The notes: a model not told the origin generated them from the sequence alone. 64,000 nt of DNA from Dyella amyloliquefaciens (GCF_004296575.1 NZ_SAYT01000005.1:372001-436000); one strand, 5' to 3'. Counted from the first letter of the stretch, positions 55,861 to 64,000 are shown. A program made the numbers and translations.

Positions 55861-55902
55861 GTCAAAGCGGAGGGCGGCGCCTGCCGTCCTCCGCGACACC
55901 GG

Positions 55903-56391
55903 CTACTCGTGGTGCGAATGTTCCGCCGGCGCATCCGCCGTCCAGGCCGGATCGTCGAAGTAACGCGGATAGTCGGCCACCGCCTTGCGCATGGCGGCCA
56001 CTTCGGCCACGTCCTGCGGTCGGTCCTTGAGCTTCTGCGCCGCCGACAACAGCGGCACCAGCATGCTGTGCAGCACGGCATCCTGCTGCGGCTGCAACTT
56101 GCAGTGGGCGAAGATATAGGCACCGGCATCGAGAATCAGGCCGGCGCGATCCTGCGCCATCGCATCACTCATATGGCCCATCTCGTGGTGACGGAGCTCA
56201 TCAAGCGCCTGATGGATGCGACCCATGCCTTCGCGCAGCGGCTCGTCGGCTATCCAGCGCGGCGTAGGCACCGGCACCTGCGTGCCATCGAAGGCGGCGT
56301 GTGCCGCATGGTCATGTTGGGGGGCGGCGCACACCGGGGCGGCGAGCGCCAGGGCACTGCACAGCAATAGCGCCAATCGCGATCTGGACAT
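55903..56391 (-). CDS. Periplasmic His-rich protein (DnrO-like label possible)
   Basis: 162 residues from the ATG at 56391. Signal peptide (LLLCSALALAAPVCA), then His clusters at both ends (PQHDHAAHA; EHSHHE) and a helical core (GMGRIHQALDELRHHEMGHMSDAM) that could be a four-helix bundle. From memory, homologues in Xanthomonadales may be labelled DnrO; I could not confirm this. Divergent from ubiU, with an FNR-like box in between. Confidence 0.55.
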   Translation of the reverse strand: MSRSRLALLLCSALALAAPVCAAPQHDHAAHAAFDGTQVPVPTPRWIADEPLREGMGRIHQALDELRHHEMGHMSDAMAQDRAGLILDAGAYIFAHCKLQPQQDAVLHSMLVPLLSAAQKLKDRPQDVAEVAAMRKAVADYPRYFDDPAWTADAPAEHSHHE

Positions 56392-56449
56392 GCGGGTGAC
56401 TCCTGCATCGTAGTGAAGTCGAGCATAGGCCCGGGTATCGGCATCTCCC

Positions 56450-56463
56450 CTGACGCATGTCAG
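56450..56463 (+). promoter_or_regulatory. FNR/Dnr-like palindrome between the His-rich gene and ubiU
   Basis: CTGAC-GCAT-GTCAG, a perfect palindrome in its arms though only six of ten FNR-consensus positions. It is centred 66 bases before the preferred ubiU ATG. If used at -41.5 it predicts a start near 56498 and a short leader, which supports the ATG at 56523 over the upstream ATGs at 56457 and 56490. Confidence 0.5.
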
Positions 56464-56522
56464 CGACGCCTTACCCCGCGACAATCAGGATGCAGCCCGA
56501 CGTCCTGGGTGTCGAGGTCTGC

Positions 56523-57521
56523 ATGCAACTGGTCTGTCCCGCCGGCAACCTGCCGGCCCTCAAAGCGGCGGTGGATGCCGGCGCGGATGCGGTCTACGTC
56601 GGCTTGCGCGACCAGACCAACGCGCGCGCCTTCCCCGGCCTCAACTTCAACGACGAGGAGCTGCGGCAAGGCATCGCCTATGCGCAGACGCGCCAGCGCA
56701 AGGTCTACCTCGCGCTCAACACCTATCCGGACAGCGCGCGCCTGTCGCACTGGCATGCGGCGGTAGACAAGGCCGCATCGCTGGGGTGCGACGCCATCAT
56801 CGCCGCCGAGATGGCTGTGCTCGACTACGCCGCTCACCACCATTCCAAGCTCGCTCGCCATCTGTCGGTGCAAGGCTCAGCCACCACCGCACCGGCACTG
56901 CGCTACATGCATGAGCGCTTCGGCATCAGCCGCGCCGTGCTGCCTCGCGTGCTGTCGGTGCAGCAGGTGGAGCGCCTGTGCGAGCAGGCACCGGTACCTC
57001 TGGAAGTGTTCGCGTTCGGCAGCCTCTGCATCATGGTGGAGGGACGCTGCCAGCTGTCCAGCTACGTCACCGGTGCCTCACCAAATCGTCACGGCGTGTG
57101 CTCGCCGGCGAGCTTCGTGCGCTGGGAGGAACATGGCGACGGCGGGCGCAGCGTGCGCCTCAACCGAGTGTTGATCGATCGCTTCGATCCTTCGGAGCCC
57201 GCCGGGTATCCCACCGTGTGCAAGGGTCGCTACGCCGTAGGCAGCGAAACCTTCCACGCGCTGGAAGAACCCACCAGCCTCAATACGCTCGAACTGCTGC
57301 CTCGCCTGGCGAGCGCCGGCGTCACTGCATTGAAGATCGAAGGACGCCAGCGCGGCGTGGCCTATGTGACCTCGGTGACACGTACCTGGCGAGAAGCGCT
57401 CGATCGCTACAGCGCCGCGCCCGAGCGCTGGCAGACACGACCCGAATGGCAGTCCGCGCTCGCCAGGCACGCGGAAGGTCACCAGACCACGCTTGGTCCC
57501 TATCACCGCCATTGGCACTGA
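56523..57521 (+). CDS. ubiU: UbiU, O2-independent ubiquinone hydroxylation protein (U32 family)
   Basis: 332 residues from the ATG at 56523 (GAGGT five bases upstream), giving the [16 protein letters not shown] start seen in E. coli UbiU. The four 4Fe-4S cysteines are present in FGSLCIM, EGRC, GVCSP and [22 protein letters not shown] and KIEGRQR follow. With UbiV it carries out the O2-independent ring hydroxylations of ubiquinone synthesis. 13 bases before ubiV. Confidence 0.95.
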   Translation: MQLVCPAGNLPALKAAVDAGADAVYVGLRDQTNARAFPGLNFNDEELRQGIAYAQTRQRKVYLALNTYPDSARLSHWHAAVDKAASLGCDAIIAAEMAVLDYAAHHHSKLARHLSVQGSATTAPALRYMHERFGISRAVLPRVLSVQQVERLCEQAPVPLEVFAFGSLCIMVEGRCQLSSYVTGASPNRHGVCSPASFVRWEEHGDGGRSVRLNRVLIDRFDPSEPAGYPTVCKGRYAVGSETFHALEEPTSLNTLELLPRLASAGVTALKIEGRQRGVAYVTSVTRTWREALDRYSAAPERWQTRPEWQSALARHAEGHQTTLGPYHRHWH

Positions 57522-57534
57522 CACGAAGCACGCC

Positions 57535-58413
57535 ATGAAACTCAGCCTCGGCCCCTTGCAGTACTTCTGGCCGCGCGCGCGCACCTTCGCGTTCTATCGC
57601 GAAGCCGCCACGTGGCCGCTGGACATCATCTACCTCGGCGAGACGGTATGCAGCAAGCGCCGCGAATTGCGCACGCTCGACTGGATCATGCTCGCCCACG
57701 AGCTGGCGGAAAGCGGCAAGCAGATCGTGCTGTCGTCGCTCGCGCTGATCGAGGCCGAATCCGAGCTGGGCGCACTGCAACGCCTCATCGAGCAGGGCCA
57801 GGGATGGATCGAGGCGAACGACCTCTCCGCCATCCAGCTGTGCCGGACACGTGGCGTGCCCTTCGTGGCCGGCCCCACGCTCAACGTGTACAACCATCGC
57901 GCGCTGGCCATGCTGATGGAAGACGGGTTGCGCCGCTGGGTGCCTGGCGTCGAACAGGGCGCCGTGCTGATCGACGAACTGCGCAGCGCCTTGATGGAAG
58001 AAGGCTCCGACATACCCGAACTCGAGGTCATCGGCTTTGGACGCCTGCCGTTGTCCTATTCCGCGCGATGCTTCACAGCACGCGCGCTGGATGTGGCAAA
58101 AGACCAATGCGGCTTCCGCTGCATCGACTATCCGGATGGCCTGCCCCTGGCCACGCGCGAAGGCCGCCCGTTCCTGCGCATCAACGGCATCCAGATCCAG
58201 GGCGAAGAGATCACCGATCTCGGCCCCGAGCTACCTACCTTGCGAGCACTCGGCGTGGATGTGCTGCGCCTGTATCCGCAAGCCGAAGGCATGGAAGACA
58301 TCGTGGCGCACTTCGATCTCGCCCGCCGCTCCGTCACGCCACCGCCGCGCATCGGTGCGCGCAACGGCTACTGGCACGGCACGGCAGGGATGCGATCAGT
58401 CGACCTGCCTTGA
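57535..58413 (+). CDS. ubiV: UbiV, partner of UbiU
   Basis: 292 residues. [14 protein letters not shown] start, [12 protein letters not shown] (first Fe-S Cys) and [21 protein letters not shown] (three more) match E. coli UbiV. NGIQIQG and NGYWHGTAG close the protein. Forms the UbiUV heterodimer with two 4Fe-4S clusters. Same operon as ubiU. Confidence 0.95.
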   Translation: MKLSLGPLQYFWPRARTFAFYREAATWPLDIIYLGETVCSKRRELRTLDWIMLAHELAESGKQIVLSSLALIEAESELGALQRLIEQGQGWIEANDLSAIQLCRTRGVPFVAGPTLNVYNHRALAMLMEDGLRRWVPGVEQGAVLIDELRSALMEEGSDIPELEVIGFGRLPLSYSARCFTARALDVAKDQCGFRCIDYPDGLPLATREGRPFLRINGIQIQGEEITDLGPELPTLRALGVDVLRLYPQAEGMEDIVAHFDLARRSVTPPPRIGARNGYWHGTAGMRSVDLP

Positions 58414-58448
58414 CAGCCAGTGGCGCGCCCCCTTGTCCGCTACGGTAA

Positions 58449-59216
58449 CTAACGGTTAGGCCACGGCTGCAGATCCCCGACCGTGACGTGGCCCTGCCAG
58501 CCCTGAAACAGTTCCGCGGCATGGTTGTCCACTTTCCGGGCGACCATCCAGACCGGCTGTGCGGCCTGGCAACCGCCACTGCCTATGTGGTCTACGTTGA
58601 GCCCCTCGATACAAATCACGGCGCCATAAACTTCGCCACGCGTCAGCGCATCTCGTTCCCGCCGATAACGTCGTTCCGCGCGGCGTGCAGCCACCTCATC
58701 ACCGTAGGTCATCTTCATGTCCTGGAGCAGTTGTTCTGCCTTGCGCAGCTCCTCTGGAAGAGCATGCCCCCTGGCCGAGTTCAGGACGGCTAGATACACC
58801 ACATCACCGCGCTCTGCCGCCAGGGTCAACCAAGCAAGCCCACGCGCCCGATCCAAGGGAACGAAGTCACCCTTGTAGTACCCAACGCCGAGCAGGAACT
58901 GGGCTTGCTTGCTGGCCCAACGCGCCGCTTGTTCAAGGGCGTTTGCGCTGGCCGCCGCATGCCCCTTGGCCAGCTCGCGTCTTCCAACGCAGTAGTAATA
59001 GCTACCAGGCAGGAAGCGCTCTAGCCCGCGTGCGCAATACGATGCGCCGACCTCTTCAAGACTGCGATCGGGTCGAAACTCAGTGGCGGCCTTCGCAGCA
59101 TCCGAATCGCCTGGAACCATAACGGCCAGGACCGTCCCCAACGCTGGACGGGACGGGCATGCAGCGGTGGTGGCGATAAGTACCAGCGTGCAGAACATCT
59201 CTCTTGCGCCGACCAT
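58449..59216 (-). CDS. Sel1-repeat-like protein of unknown function
   Basis: 255 residues, GAGGTG seven bases before the ATG. An N-terminal hydrophobic segment (FCTLVLIATTAAC) may be a signal. The middle has Sel1/TPR-like helices (ANALEQAARWASKQAQFLLGVGYYKG; LAWLTLAAERGD). A C-terminal domain with paired Cys (ICIEGL; GGCQ) is unfamiliar. Composition is less GC-rich than the neighbours. It separates ubiUV from fabAB-ubiT. Confidence 0.6.
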   Translation of the reverse strand: MVGAREMFCTLVLIATTAACPSRPALGTVLAVMVPGDSDAAKAATEFRPDRSLEEVGASYCARGLERFLPGSYYYCVGRRELAKGHAAASANALEQAARWASKQAQFLLGVGYYKGDFVPLDRARGLAWLTLAAERGDVVYLAVLNSARGHALPEELRKAEQLLQDMKMTYGDEVAARRAERRYRRERDALTRGEVYGAVICIEGLNVDHIGSGGCQAAQPVWMVARKVDNHAAELFQGWQGHVTVGDLQPWPNR

Positions 59217-59518
59217 GGCAACACCTCGATGCCCTCAGTCCAAGGTTGCGGAGGCCTCAGGTCCACGACCGGAGTCCAGGCGACCTGTTCTTGGTAAGCC
59301 GTACCTAGAGGCTCAAACTCCCCGTGCCGCTCGTCTGCCCGTTGGCCTCCGGGGTGCCGGTAGTAGTTCCGCGTGCTTCCGAGTGAGGAACTATCGCATC
59401 ACGCCATTTTGCGAAATAGCCAGGGAGAGTCCACGGCCCACGCAATCGCCCCTCCAGGCCTGATGAAGAAGCAGGCCTGGCTTCGGAGTGAATGGATCGA
59501 ATGGTCTGCGTTTTCCGG
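59217..59518. other. 302-base gap upstream of the Sel1-like gene
   Basis: Contains the promoter side of the Sel1-like gene and the 3' end region of fabB. I see no gene, repeat or strong hairpin here. Confidence 0.5.
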
Positions 59519-60727
59519 TCAGACGCTCGCAAATACCAGGCTGGCGTTGGTACCACCGAAGCCGAAGCTGTTGGACATCACCGTCCTCAATGCCGCATCG
59601 CGCGTCTCACGCAATATCGGGAAACCTTGCGCGCGCTCATCGAGCTGGTCGATATGGGCCGAGCCGGCCATGAAGCCGCCCTTGAGCATCAACAGGCTGA
59701 AGATCGCCTCGTGCACGCTGGCAGCCCCCAGCGCATGTCCCGTCAACGCCTTGGTGGAAGACAGTGGCGGCACATCCGGTCCGAAGGCCTCGCGCACCGC
59801 GGTGAGTTCAACGATGTCCCCCAGCGGTGTGGCCGTGCCATGCGTATTGAGGTAATCGATCGGACCTTCGCAGTTGGCCATAGCCAGGCGCATGCAGCGC
59901 ACGGCACCTTCGCCCGAAGGCGCCACCATGTCCGCGCCATCGGACGTCACGCCATAGCCCACCAGTTCGGCGTGGATCGTTGCACCCCGCTTCCTGGCGT
60001 GTTCGTAATCCTCCAGCACCAGCATGCCGCCACCGCCGCCGATGACGAAGCCGTCGCGTGAGGCGTCATACGGTTTTGAGGCCAATTCCGGTGTCGCGTT
60101 GTACTGGGAGGACAGCGCACCCATCGCGTCGAACTGTGCGGTCATGCCCCAATGCACTTCTTCGCCACCGCCGGCAAAGACGACGTCCTGCGCGCCATGA
60201 CGGATCAGGTCGGCCGCGGCGCCAATGCAGTGTGCCGACGTGGCGCACGCCGCGGCAATGGAATAGCTCAGACCCAGGATGCCGAATGCCGTCGCCAGGG
60301 TGGCGGACACGGTGGAGCACATGGTCTTCGGCACCATGCAGGGGCCCACGCGGCGCACACCCTTTTCGCGTAGCAGATCGGCCGTCTCGATCTGCCACTG
60401 CGCCGAGCCGCCGCCCGAACCGGCGATCACGCCAATGCGCGGGTGACGAATCTGTTCGAGCGCGAGACCCGCGTCTTCCACCGCCGAGCGCATGGCGAGA
60501 TAGGCGTAAGCCGCGGCGTCGCCCATGAATCGCCGCAGCCGGCGGTCGATCAGTGCCTCGAGGTCGATCTTCGGCATGCCGGCCACATGGCTGCGCAAGC
60601 CCTTGGCGGCGTATTCGGGCATGGCACAAATGCCGCTCTTGAGATCCTGTAGTGCCTGCGTCACTGCGTCGGATGCATGCCCGAGGCAGGAGACGATACC
60701 CATGCCGGTGACGACGACGCGACGCAT
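59519..60727 (-). CDS. fabB: 3-oxoacyl-ACP synthase I
   Basis: 402 residues. [15 protein letters not shown] start, nucleophile Cys in [10 protein letters not shown]-like [11 protein letters not shown], His in [11 protein letters not shown] and [13 protein letters not shown]: the Cys-His-His triad of a [22 protein letters not shown] is distinctive for FabB. Essential with FabA for O2-independent unsaturated fatty acid synthesis. Coupled to fabA (TGATG). Confidence 0.95.
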   Translation of the reverse strand: MRRVVVTGMGIVSCLGHASDAVTQALQDLKSGICAMPEYAAKGLRSHVAGMPKIDLEALIDRRLRRFMGDAAAYAYLAMRSAVEDAGLALEQIRHPRIGVIAGSGGGSAQWQIETADLLREKGVRRVGPCMVPKTMCSTVSATLATAFGILGLSYSIAAACATSAHCIGAAADLIRHGAQDVVFAGGGEEVHWGMTAQFDAMGALSSQYNATPELASKPYDASRDGFVIGGGGGMLVLEDYEHARKRGATIHAELVGYGVTSDGADMVAPSGEGAVRCMRLAMANCEGPIDYLNTHGTATPLGDIVELTAVREAFGPDVPPLSSTKALTGHALGAASVHEAIFSLLMLKGGFMAGSAHIDQLDERAQGFPILRETRDAALRTVMSNSFGFGGTNASLVFASV

Positions 60728-61242
60728 CAGAAACCCTCCGTCGACTGGAACAGGCCCACGCGCATGTCAGTGGCCACATAGATCTGGCGTCCGTCGACGT
60801 GGACGGAGCCGTTGGCGACCACCACGTTCATGCGACCCTTGATCACGCGGCTGATGTCCACCTCGTAGCTGACCAGGCGGGCGCTGGGCAGCACCTGGCC
60901 GGTGAACTTCACCTGGCCGACGCCAAGCGCTCGACCGCGACCTTGCAGGCCAAGCCACGGCAGAAAGAAGCCACTGAGCTGCCACAAGGCATCCAGACCC
61001 AGGCAGCCGGGCATCACCGGGTCGCCATCAAAGTGGCATTCGAAGAACCACATGTTCGGGCTGATATCCAGCTCCGCGCGCAGCGATCCCTTGCCAAAGG
61101 CACCGTCATGCTCATCCACGTGCGTAATGCGGTCGAACATCAGCATGGGCGGCGATGGCAGGCGCGCATTGCCGGGGCCGAACAGTTCGCCGCGGGCGCA
61201 GGCGAGTAGCTGCTCGCGATCAAACGAGGAAGCGCGTGTCAT
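60727..61242 (-). CDS. fabA: 3-hydroxydecanoyl-ACP dehydratase/isomerase
   Basis: 171 residues. Catalytic His in [14 protein letters not shown] and Asp in [26 protein letters not shown] is the FabA signature. Introduces the double bond in anaerobic unsaturated fatty acid synthesis. Start ATG chosen at 61242; no strong ribosome site is visible. A putative FNR-like box lies 57 bases upstream. Confidence 0.95.
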   Translation of the reverse strand: MTRASSFDREQLLACARGELFGPGNARLPSPPMLMFDRITHVDEHDGAFGKGSLRAELDISPNMWFFECHFDGDPVMPGCLGLDALWQLSGFFLPWLGLQGRGRALGVGQVKFTGQVLPSARLVSYEVDISRVIKGRMNVVVANGSVHVDGRQIYVATDMRVGLFQSTEGF

Positions 61243-61298
61243 GTCATGTCCGCAGAAGAAGAGAATCGCGAGTCTGGTGTACCCCTTCCCTGTCGGCC

Positions 61299-61312
61299 CT
61301 GACGCGGATCAA
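61299..61312 (-). promoter_or_regulatory. FNR/Dnr-like palindrome before fabA
   Basis: CTGAC-GCGG-ATCAA on the plus strand, eight of ten consensus positions with one perfect half. Centred 64 bases before the fabA ATG, close to the spacing at norZ and ubiU. It lies between the stop of the ubiT fusion and fabA. Confidence 0.5.
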
Positions 61313-61349
61313 AGAGGCGCGGCGCGATGCCGGGTGCGGCAAAGCGACA

Positions 61350-62237
61350 TCAACCCCGTCGCTCGCGATGGGCTTCCCGCGCCATCCGCGCCAGGCCCGC
61401 ACCTCGATGAAGGGCGATGCGCAGGCCCAGCGGCACGTCCTCCCAGGGCAGGCGTTCGAGCAGGTTGCGTGCAGTCAGCCCCAGCTCGGTATCGCCGGTG
61501 AGTACGAGTGCGCGCTGGAAGAACAGCGTATCTGCGTCCTCGAGACGGCCAGCCAGAAGCAGAAGATCGGTCGCGCTGCCACGCACGCAGGCTTCCGGTT
61601 CGCCTGCTATCACGCGCAGGCGCCCGTGGTCCCAGGTGAGCACCCAGCGCACGCCCAGGTCGCTGACTTCGATGCCGAGGCGGCGCCCCTTCATGAAATC
61701 GAGCGAACCGTCGCGCAACGGTGCAACGAGCACGCGGCTCATCGCCTTCTCCAGCAGGGCGTGCTGCCAGCGGCCAGGAATGGCGCGAACCAGCGGTGCC
61801 ATACGGCGCGGCGGCGGCATCCAGCCCAGTACCTGCGGCGCCAGCGTGGAGGGAGCAATCGATATCGGCATGGCGGGAATCATCGACCTGGGCGGCATCT
61901 CCCTGCCCTGACCAACATCAAGGCGGCCACTTTCGCCAACGAGGCCTTGCTGCAGGCAGGCATCGTCAATGGCAAGGTCGAGCAGCGTGCGTGCCGTGGC
62001 ATCTGGCACGCCAACGCGCGCTGCGAGTGTTTGCGCACGGGCACGCACGCGCTGCTCACGGCTAGTGTCCCGACCAGCCATGCCGGCACGCGACTTCAGC
62101 CATGCGACGACTCGCACGAGACGCCGACGTGCCGCCAAAAGAAGGATCAATCCGTCATCGACCCCATCGATGGCGCCACGCGCACGATCAAGGAACCAGC
62201 GATCACGCGGAAGCGACAGCACCGGGATGCTCCTCAT
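61350..62237 (-). CDS. ubiT: Chorismate mutase-UbiT (SCP2) fusion
   Basis: 295 residues in two domains. Residues 13-100 align without gaps, at a constant offset of nine, to the E. coli PheA chorismate mutase domain: Arg20, Arg37, Lys48, Asp57, Arg60, Glu61 and Gln97 correspond to its active-site Arg11, Arg28, Lys39, Asp48, Arg51, Glu52 and Gln88. Residues ~130-290 are UbiT: DADTLFFQR, LTGDTELGL and ARNLLERL. UbiT is the lipid-binding SCP2 protein of O2-independent ubiquinone synthesis. A GTG at 62222 has AGGAG seven bases upstream and may be the true start. Confidence 0.9.
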   Translation of the reverse strand: MRSIPVLSLPRDRWFLDRARGAIDGVDDGLILLLAARRRLVRVVAWLKSRAGMAGRDTSREQRVRARAQTLAARVGVPDATARTLLDLAIDDACLQQGLVGESGRLDVGQGREMPPRSMIPAMPISIAPSTLAPQVLGWMPPPRRMAPLVRAIPGRWQHALLEKAMSRVLVAPLRDGSLDFMKGRRLGIEVSDLGVRWVLTWDHGRLRVIAGEPEACVRGSATDLLLLAGRLEDADTLFFQRALVLTGDTELGLTARNLLERLPWEDVPLGLRIALHRGAGLARMAREAHRERRG

Positions 62238-62604
62238 TGGCGACGATCAAGGCATGCGCAGCGGGCAGCACGGCGCCGGCATACACGCGTGATGCCTCAT
62301 CCGGCGCGAAGTCCACATGCTGTCGTTTCTTGACGTCGTAGTCCGACAGCACCAGATGAGCGTCGGCGACCACTCCTGCGCGCGCCAGACAGGCAGCCAC
62401 GCAGCGCATCTCACATCCATCGAGTGCGAGTATCCGTCGCCCGCTTTTTGCCGTCCGCACCAGACCGGGCACACCACCACCCACACCTGCGATGCAGGAC
62501 ATTTCCGCCACCCCCTCGCGATCGAGACGCAACGCAAGGTGATTGGCCATCTGTGCCGCGCTCGAGCATCCCGAGCAGGCGTAGACGAGAGTTCCCTTGG
62601 GCAT
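62203..62604 (-). CDS. DGC-type putative zinc-binding protein
   Basis: 133 residues. CSGCSSAAQMANHLA near the start and ALDGCEMRCVAACL match the DGC protein family (named for its Asp-Gly-Cys), with other Cys in MSCIAG. Likely metal-binding; the function is unknown. The ATG at 62604 is used; a GTG at 62610 overlaps the upstream stop as GTGA. Its 3' end overlaps the ubiT fusion by 35 bases. Confidence 0.75.
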   Translation of the reverse strand: MPKGTLVYACSGCSSAAQMANHLALRLDREGVAEMSCIAGVGGGVPGLVRTAKSGRRILALDGCEMRCVAACLARAGVVADAHLVLSDYDVKKRQHVDFAPDEASRVYAGAVLPAAHALIVANEEHPGAVASA

Positions 62605-62606
62605 GT

Positions 62607-63863
62607 TCACCGTCCCGGATTCGCTTGATCACGCAAGAACCGCTGCACGCGGCGGCGCGTGCCGAGGAAAGCGGCCGCCACTCCTCCCCATGCAACGCAC
62701 TGAAGCAACCCCGCCGCACGGGCAATCCACGCCGCGGGATACAGCGTCGCCAGTACGACCATCGTGCCGGCAACAGCCAGGGCGATAGCCACCGCACCAC
62801 GCTCTCTTGCGGGCATCAGGCGCTGCACGCCGGGCAACTGAACACCTCGACCAACACGCCGGTGAAGTTCGATCCAGCCCAGGAAGGCGACGATTTCCAG
62901 TGCCATGCCGGTCACCAGCAAGGGCAACGCCACACCCAGCGCAAGCGCTGCCGCAAGCAAGGGCGCGTGGCTTTGCCATGGCAGCGCCAGCACCGATGCC
63001 ATCAACGCGAATGCAGCCCCTCGCCAGCTCCACCACAGGGGGCCGCGACGTGCCTGGGTCGTGCGCATCTGCAGCCAGGCCACCGTGAGTGCGAACGACA
63101 TGCCGAAGAGCGCCAGCGTCGCCGGCAAGCCCGTTTCGTTCATGCCGGACAGACGCAGGGCTGCGGCAATCGGCAAAAGCACCACCACACTGCCGAGCCA
63201 GGCCGCATGCCACTTCACCGGCGGCACGCCGGTGCCCTGAAACATCGGCATGACCACGCGCCCCACGCTGGCCAGCAGCAGCACGACCCAACCGAGCACT
63301 CCGAACGATGCATGGACATCCACCCACTTCGGCATGGCCAACGACAACCGGCCGCTGCCGCAAAGTGCCAGAGCGCCGCCAACCAAGGCCGTTGCCAGTC
63401 CGTAAACGAGCGATGCGCCGACGCCCATTCGCAGCAGCCGTTGCCCGGCGGAGCGACACACCGCGGGCAGGATGATGCCGGCCATGGCCAGGAATGCCAG
63501 CGGCAACAGCAGCCCCCCCAGCGTCAGCAGCACGGACGAGCCGAGATAGAAGCCGCACACGAGTGACAATGCACCCGCGTTCAATGCGACGTGCACCCAG
63601 GCGCCCAGCCGCTCACCGCGAAGCGGAACCCCGGCGGCGGCCGGCAGGAACTGCAGCAGGCTGCCGAACATGGCATTGCCGAGCACGCCCAGGGTGATGG
63701 TATGCACCAAAGCCAGCGTGCCAGGATGCCAACGCGATCGCAGCAAGCTGTCGCCATCGATCACCAGCAGCAGGCCTGCCAGCACGCCCCAGATCGGCAT
63801 GGAGCACAGGAACCGACGCGGAAGCGAAACGATCGGCGCCTGGTCAAGCGCCAGCCGGGCCAT
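62607..63863 (-). CDS. NnrS-like multi-pass membrane protein
   Basis: 418 residues and about 12 helices. The conserved-looking HTITLGVLGNAMFGSLLQ and HASFGVLGWVVLL, each with a helix-embedded His, resemble NnrS-type haem/NO-associated membrane proteins near denitrification genes. I cannot confirm the family without a search. Overlaps the DGC-type gene and the partial gene upstream, so the block appears to be one operon with the ubiT fusion. Confidence 0.6.
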   Translation of the reverse strand: MARLALDQAPIVSLPRRFLCSMPIWGVLAGLLLVIDGDSLLRSRWHPGTLALVHTITLGVLGNAMFGSLLQFLPAAAGVPLRGERLGAWVHVALNAGALSLVCGFYLGSSVLLTLGGLLLPLAFLAMAGIILPAVCRSAGQRLLRMGVGASLVYGLATALVGGALALCGSGRLSLAMPKWVDVHASFGVLGWVVLLLASVGRVVMPMFQGTGVPPVKWHAAWLGSVVVLLPIAAALRLSGMNETGLPATLALFGMSFALTVAWLQMRTTQARRGPLWWSWRGAAFALMASVLALPWQSHAPLLAAALALGVALPLLVTGMALEIVAFLGWIELHRRVGRGVQLPGVQRLMPARERGAVAIALAVAGTMVVLATLYPAAWIARAAGLLQCVAWGGVAAAFLGTRRRVQRFLRDQANPGR

Positions 63864-64000
63864 GACCGGTCGCAGCCCCGTGCGGAATGCAACGAATGAT
63901 CACTTTCGCGCCGCCCCCGGAAAGCGTGATCGCCTGTGCCTGCAAGCCACGCTCGGCCAACGCTGACAGCAACGGCATCGGCATCAGCGGGGTCAGGACT
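63844..64000 (-). CDS. C-terminal end of a small protein, possibly DUF2249-like
   Basis: The frame is open to the window edge; 51 codons plus the stop are visible. The sequence PMPLLSALAERGLQAQAITLSGGGAKVIIR recalls the end of DUF2249/TusA-like domains found in denitrification operons, followed by a Gly/His tail. It overlaps the start of the NnrS-like gene by 20 bases. Identification is tentative. Confidence 0.45.
   Translation of the reverse strand, partial: VLTPLMPMPLLSALAERGLQAQAITLSGGGAKVIIRCIPHGAATGHGPAGA

Noticed and set aside
58449-59216. Lipobox call for the Sel1-like protein (TTAAC)
   Set aside because: The residues before the Cys fit the lipobox only partly and the basic n-region is weak; left as a possible signal.
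1-64000. CRISPR arrays, tRNA/rRNA genes and insertion sequences
   Set aside because: Intergenic stretches were read for evenly spaced repeats, cloverleaf ends and transposase-like frames; none was found.

Overview
The window is about 64 kb of GC-rich chromosome from a gammaproteobacterium. The most likely home is the Xanthomonadales, in or near Rhodanobacteraceae (Dyella, Luteibacter or Rhodanobacter type). That placement rests on gene content and order: an O-antigen locus bounded by a metB-type gene as in Xanthomonas, tandem small beta-barrel outer-membrane proteins, type IV pilus PilU, the FabA/FabB pair, and the UbiT/UbiU/UbiV set for O2-independent ubiquinone synthesis. The assignment is inference; no search was possible. 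No rRNA, tRNA, CRISPR array or insertion sequence was seen.

Region 1 (1-16.6 kb) is surface polysaccharide. Five plus-strand genes encode an SDR cut by the window edge, an NAD-dependent epimerase, an FAD oxidoreductase, a GtrA-type protein and a large membrane protein. They run towards a minus-strand operon: wzm, wzt, a WbdD-like methyltransferase-kinase with a coiled-coil tail, a double glycosyltransferase, an acyltransferase, a lipoprotein and a methyltransferase. This is an ABC-transporter O-antigen system with an apparent chain-terminating, length-measuring enzyme. A cystathionine gamma-synthase/lyase gene (metB-like) bounds it.

Region 2 (16.8-28.6 kb) holds rfbBACD-manC (dTDP-rhamnose and GDP-mannose supply), glmS, cystathionine beta-synthase, a YdcH-like small protein, a two-gene DUF4398-like envelope operon and pilU. 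Region 3 (28.6-44 kb) is mainly central carbon metabolism (pgk, a HAD phosphatase, transketolase, class I aldolase, pyruvate kinase, GAPDH). It is interrupted by two tandem outer-membrane proteins that share a duplicated upstream box, and by an S9 peptidase, an S1/P1 nuclease and an OsmC protein.

Region 4 (44-64 kb) is the most unusual part. It combines azurin, a quinol-type nitric oxide reductase, a NosA/OprC-type copper receptor with a DUF2946 protein, UbiD, UbiU, UbiV, FabA/FabB, an NnrS-like membrane protein and a DGC-type protein. It also contains an apparent chorismate mutase-UbiT fusion, a free-standing TyrA-type dehydrogenase and a tyrosine-decarboxylase-like enzyme. FNR/Dnr-like palindromes (TGAY-N4-RTCA) lie in front of azurin, the NO reductase, ubiU, fabA and possibly the DUF2946/copper-receptor pair. 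The region reads as a low-oxygen/NO regulon in which quinone-head-group chemistry, anaerobic ubiquinone synthesis and NO reduction are physically linked.
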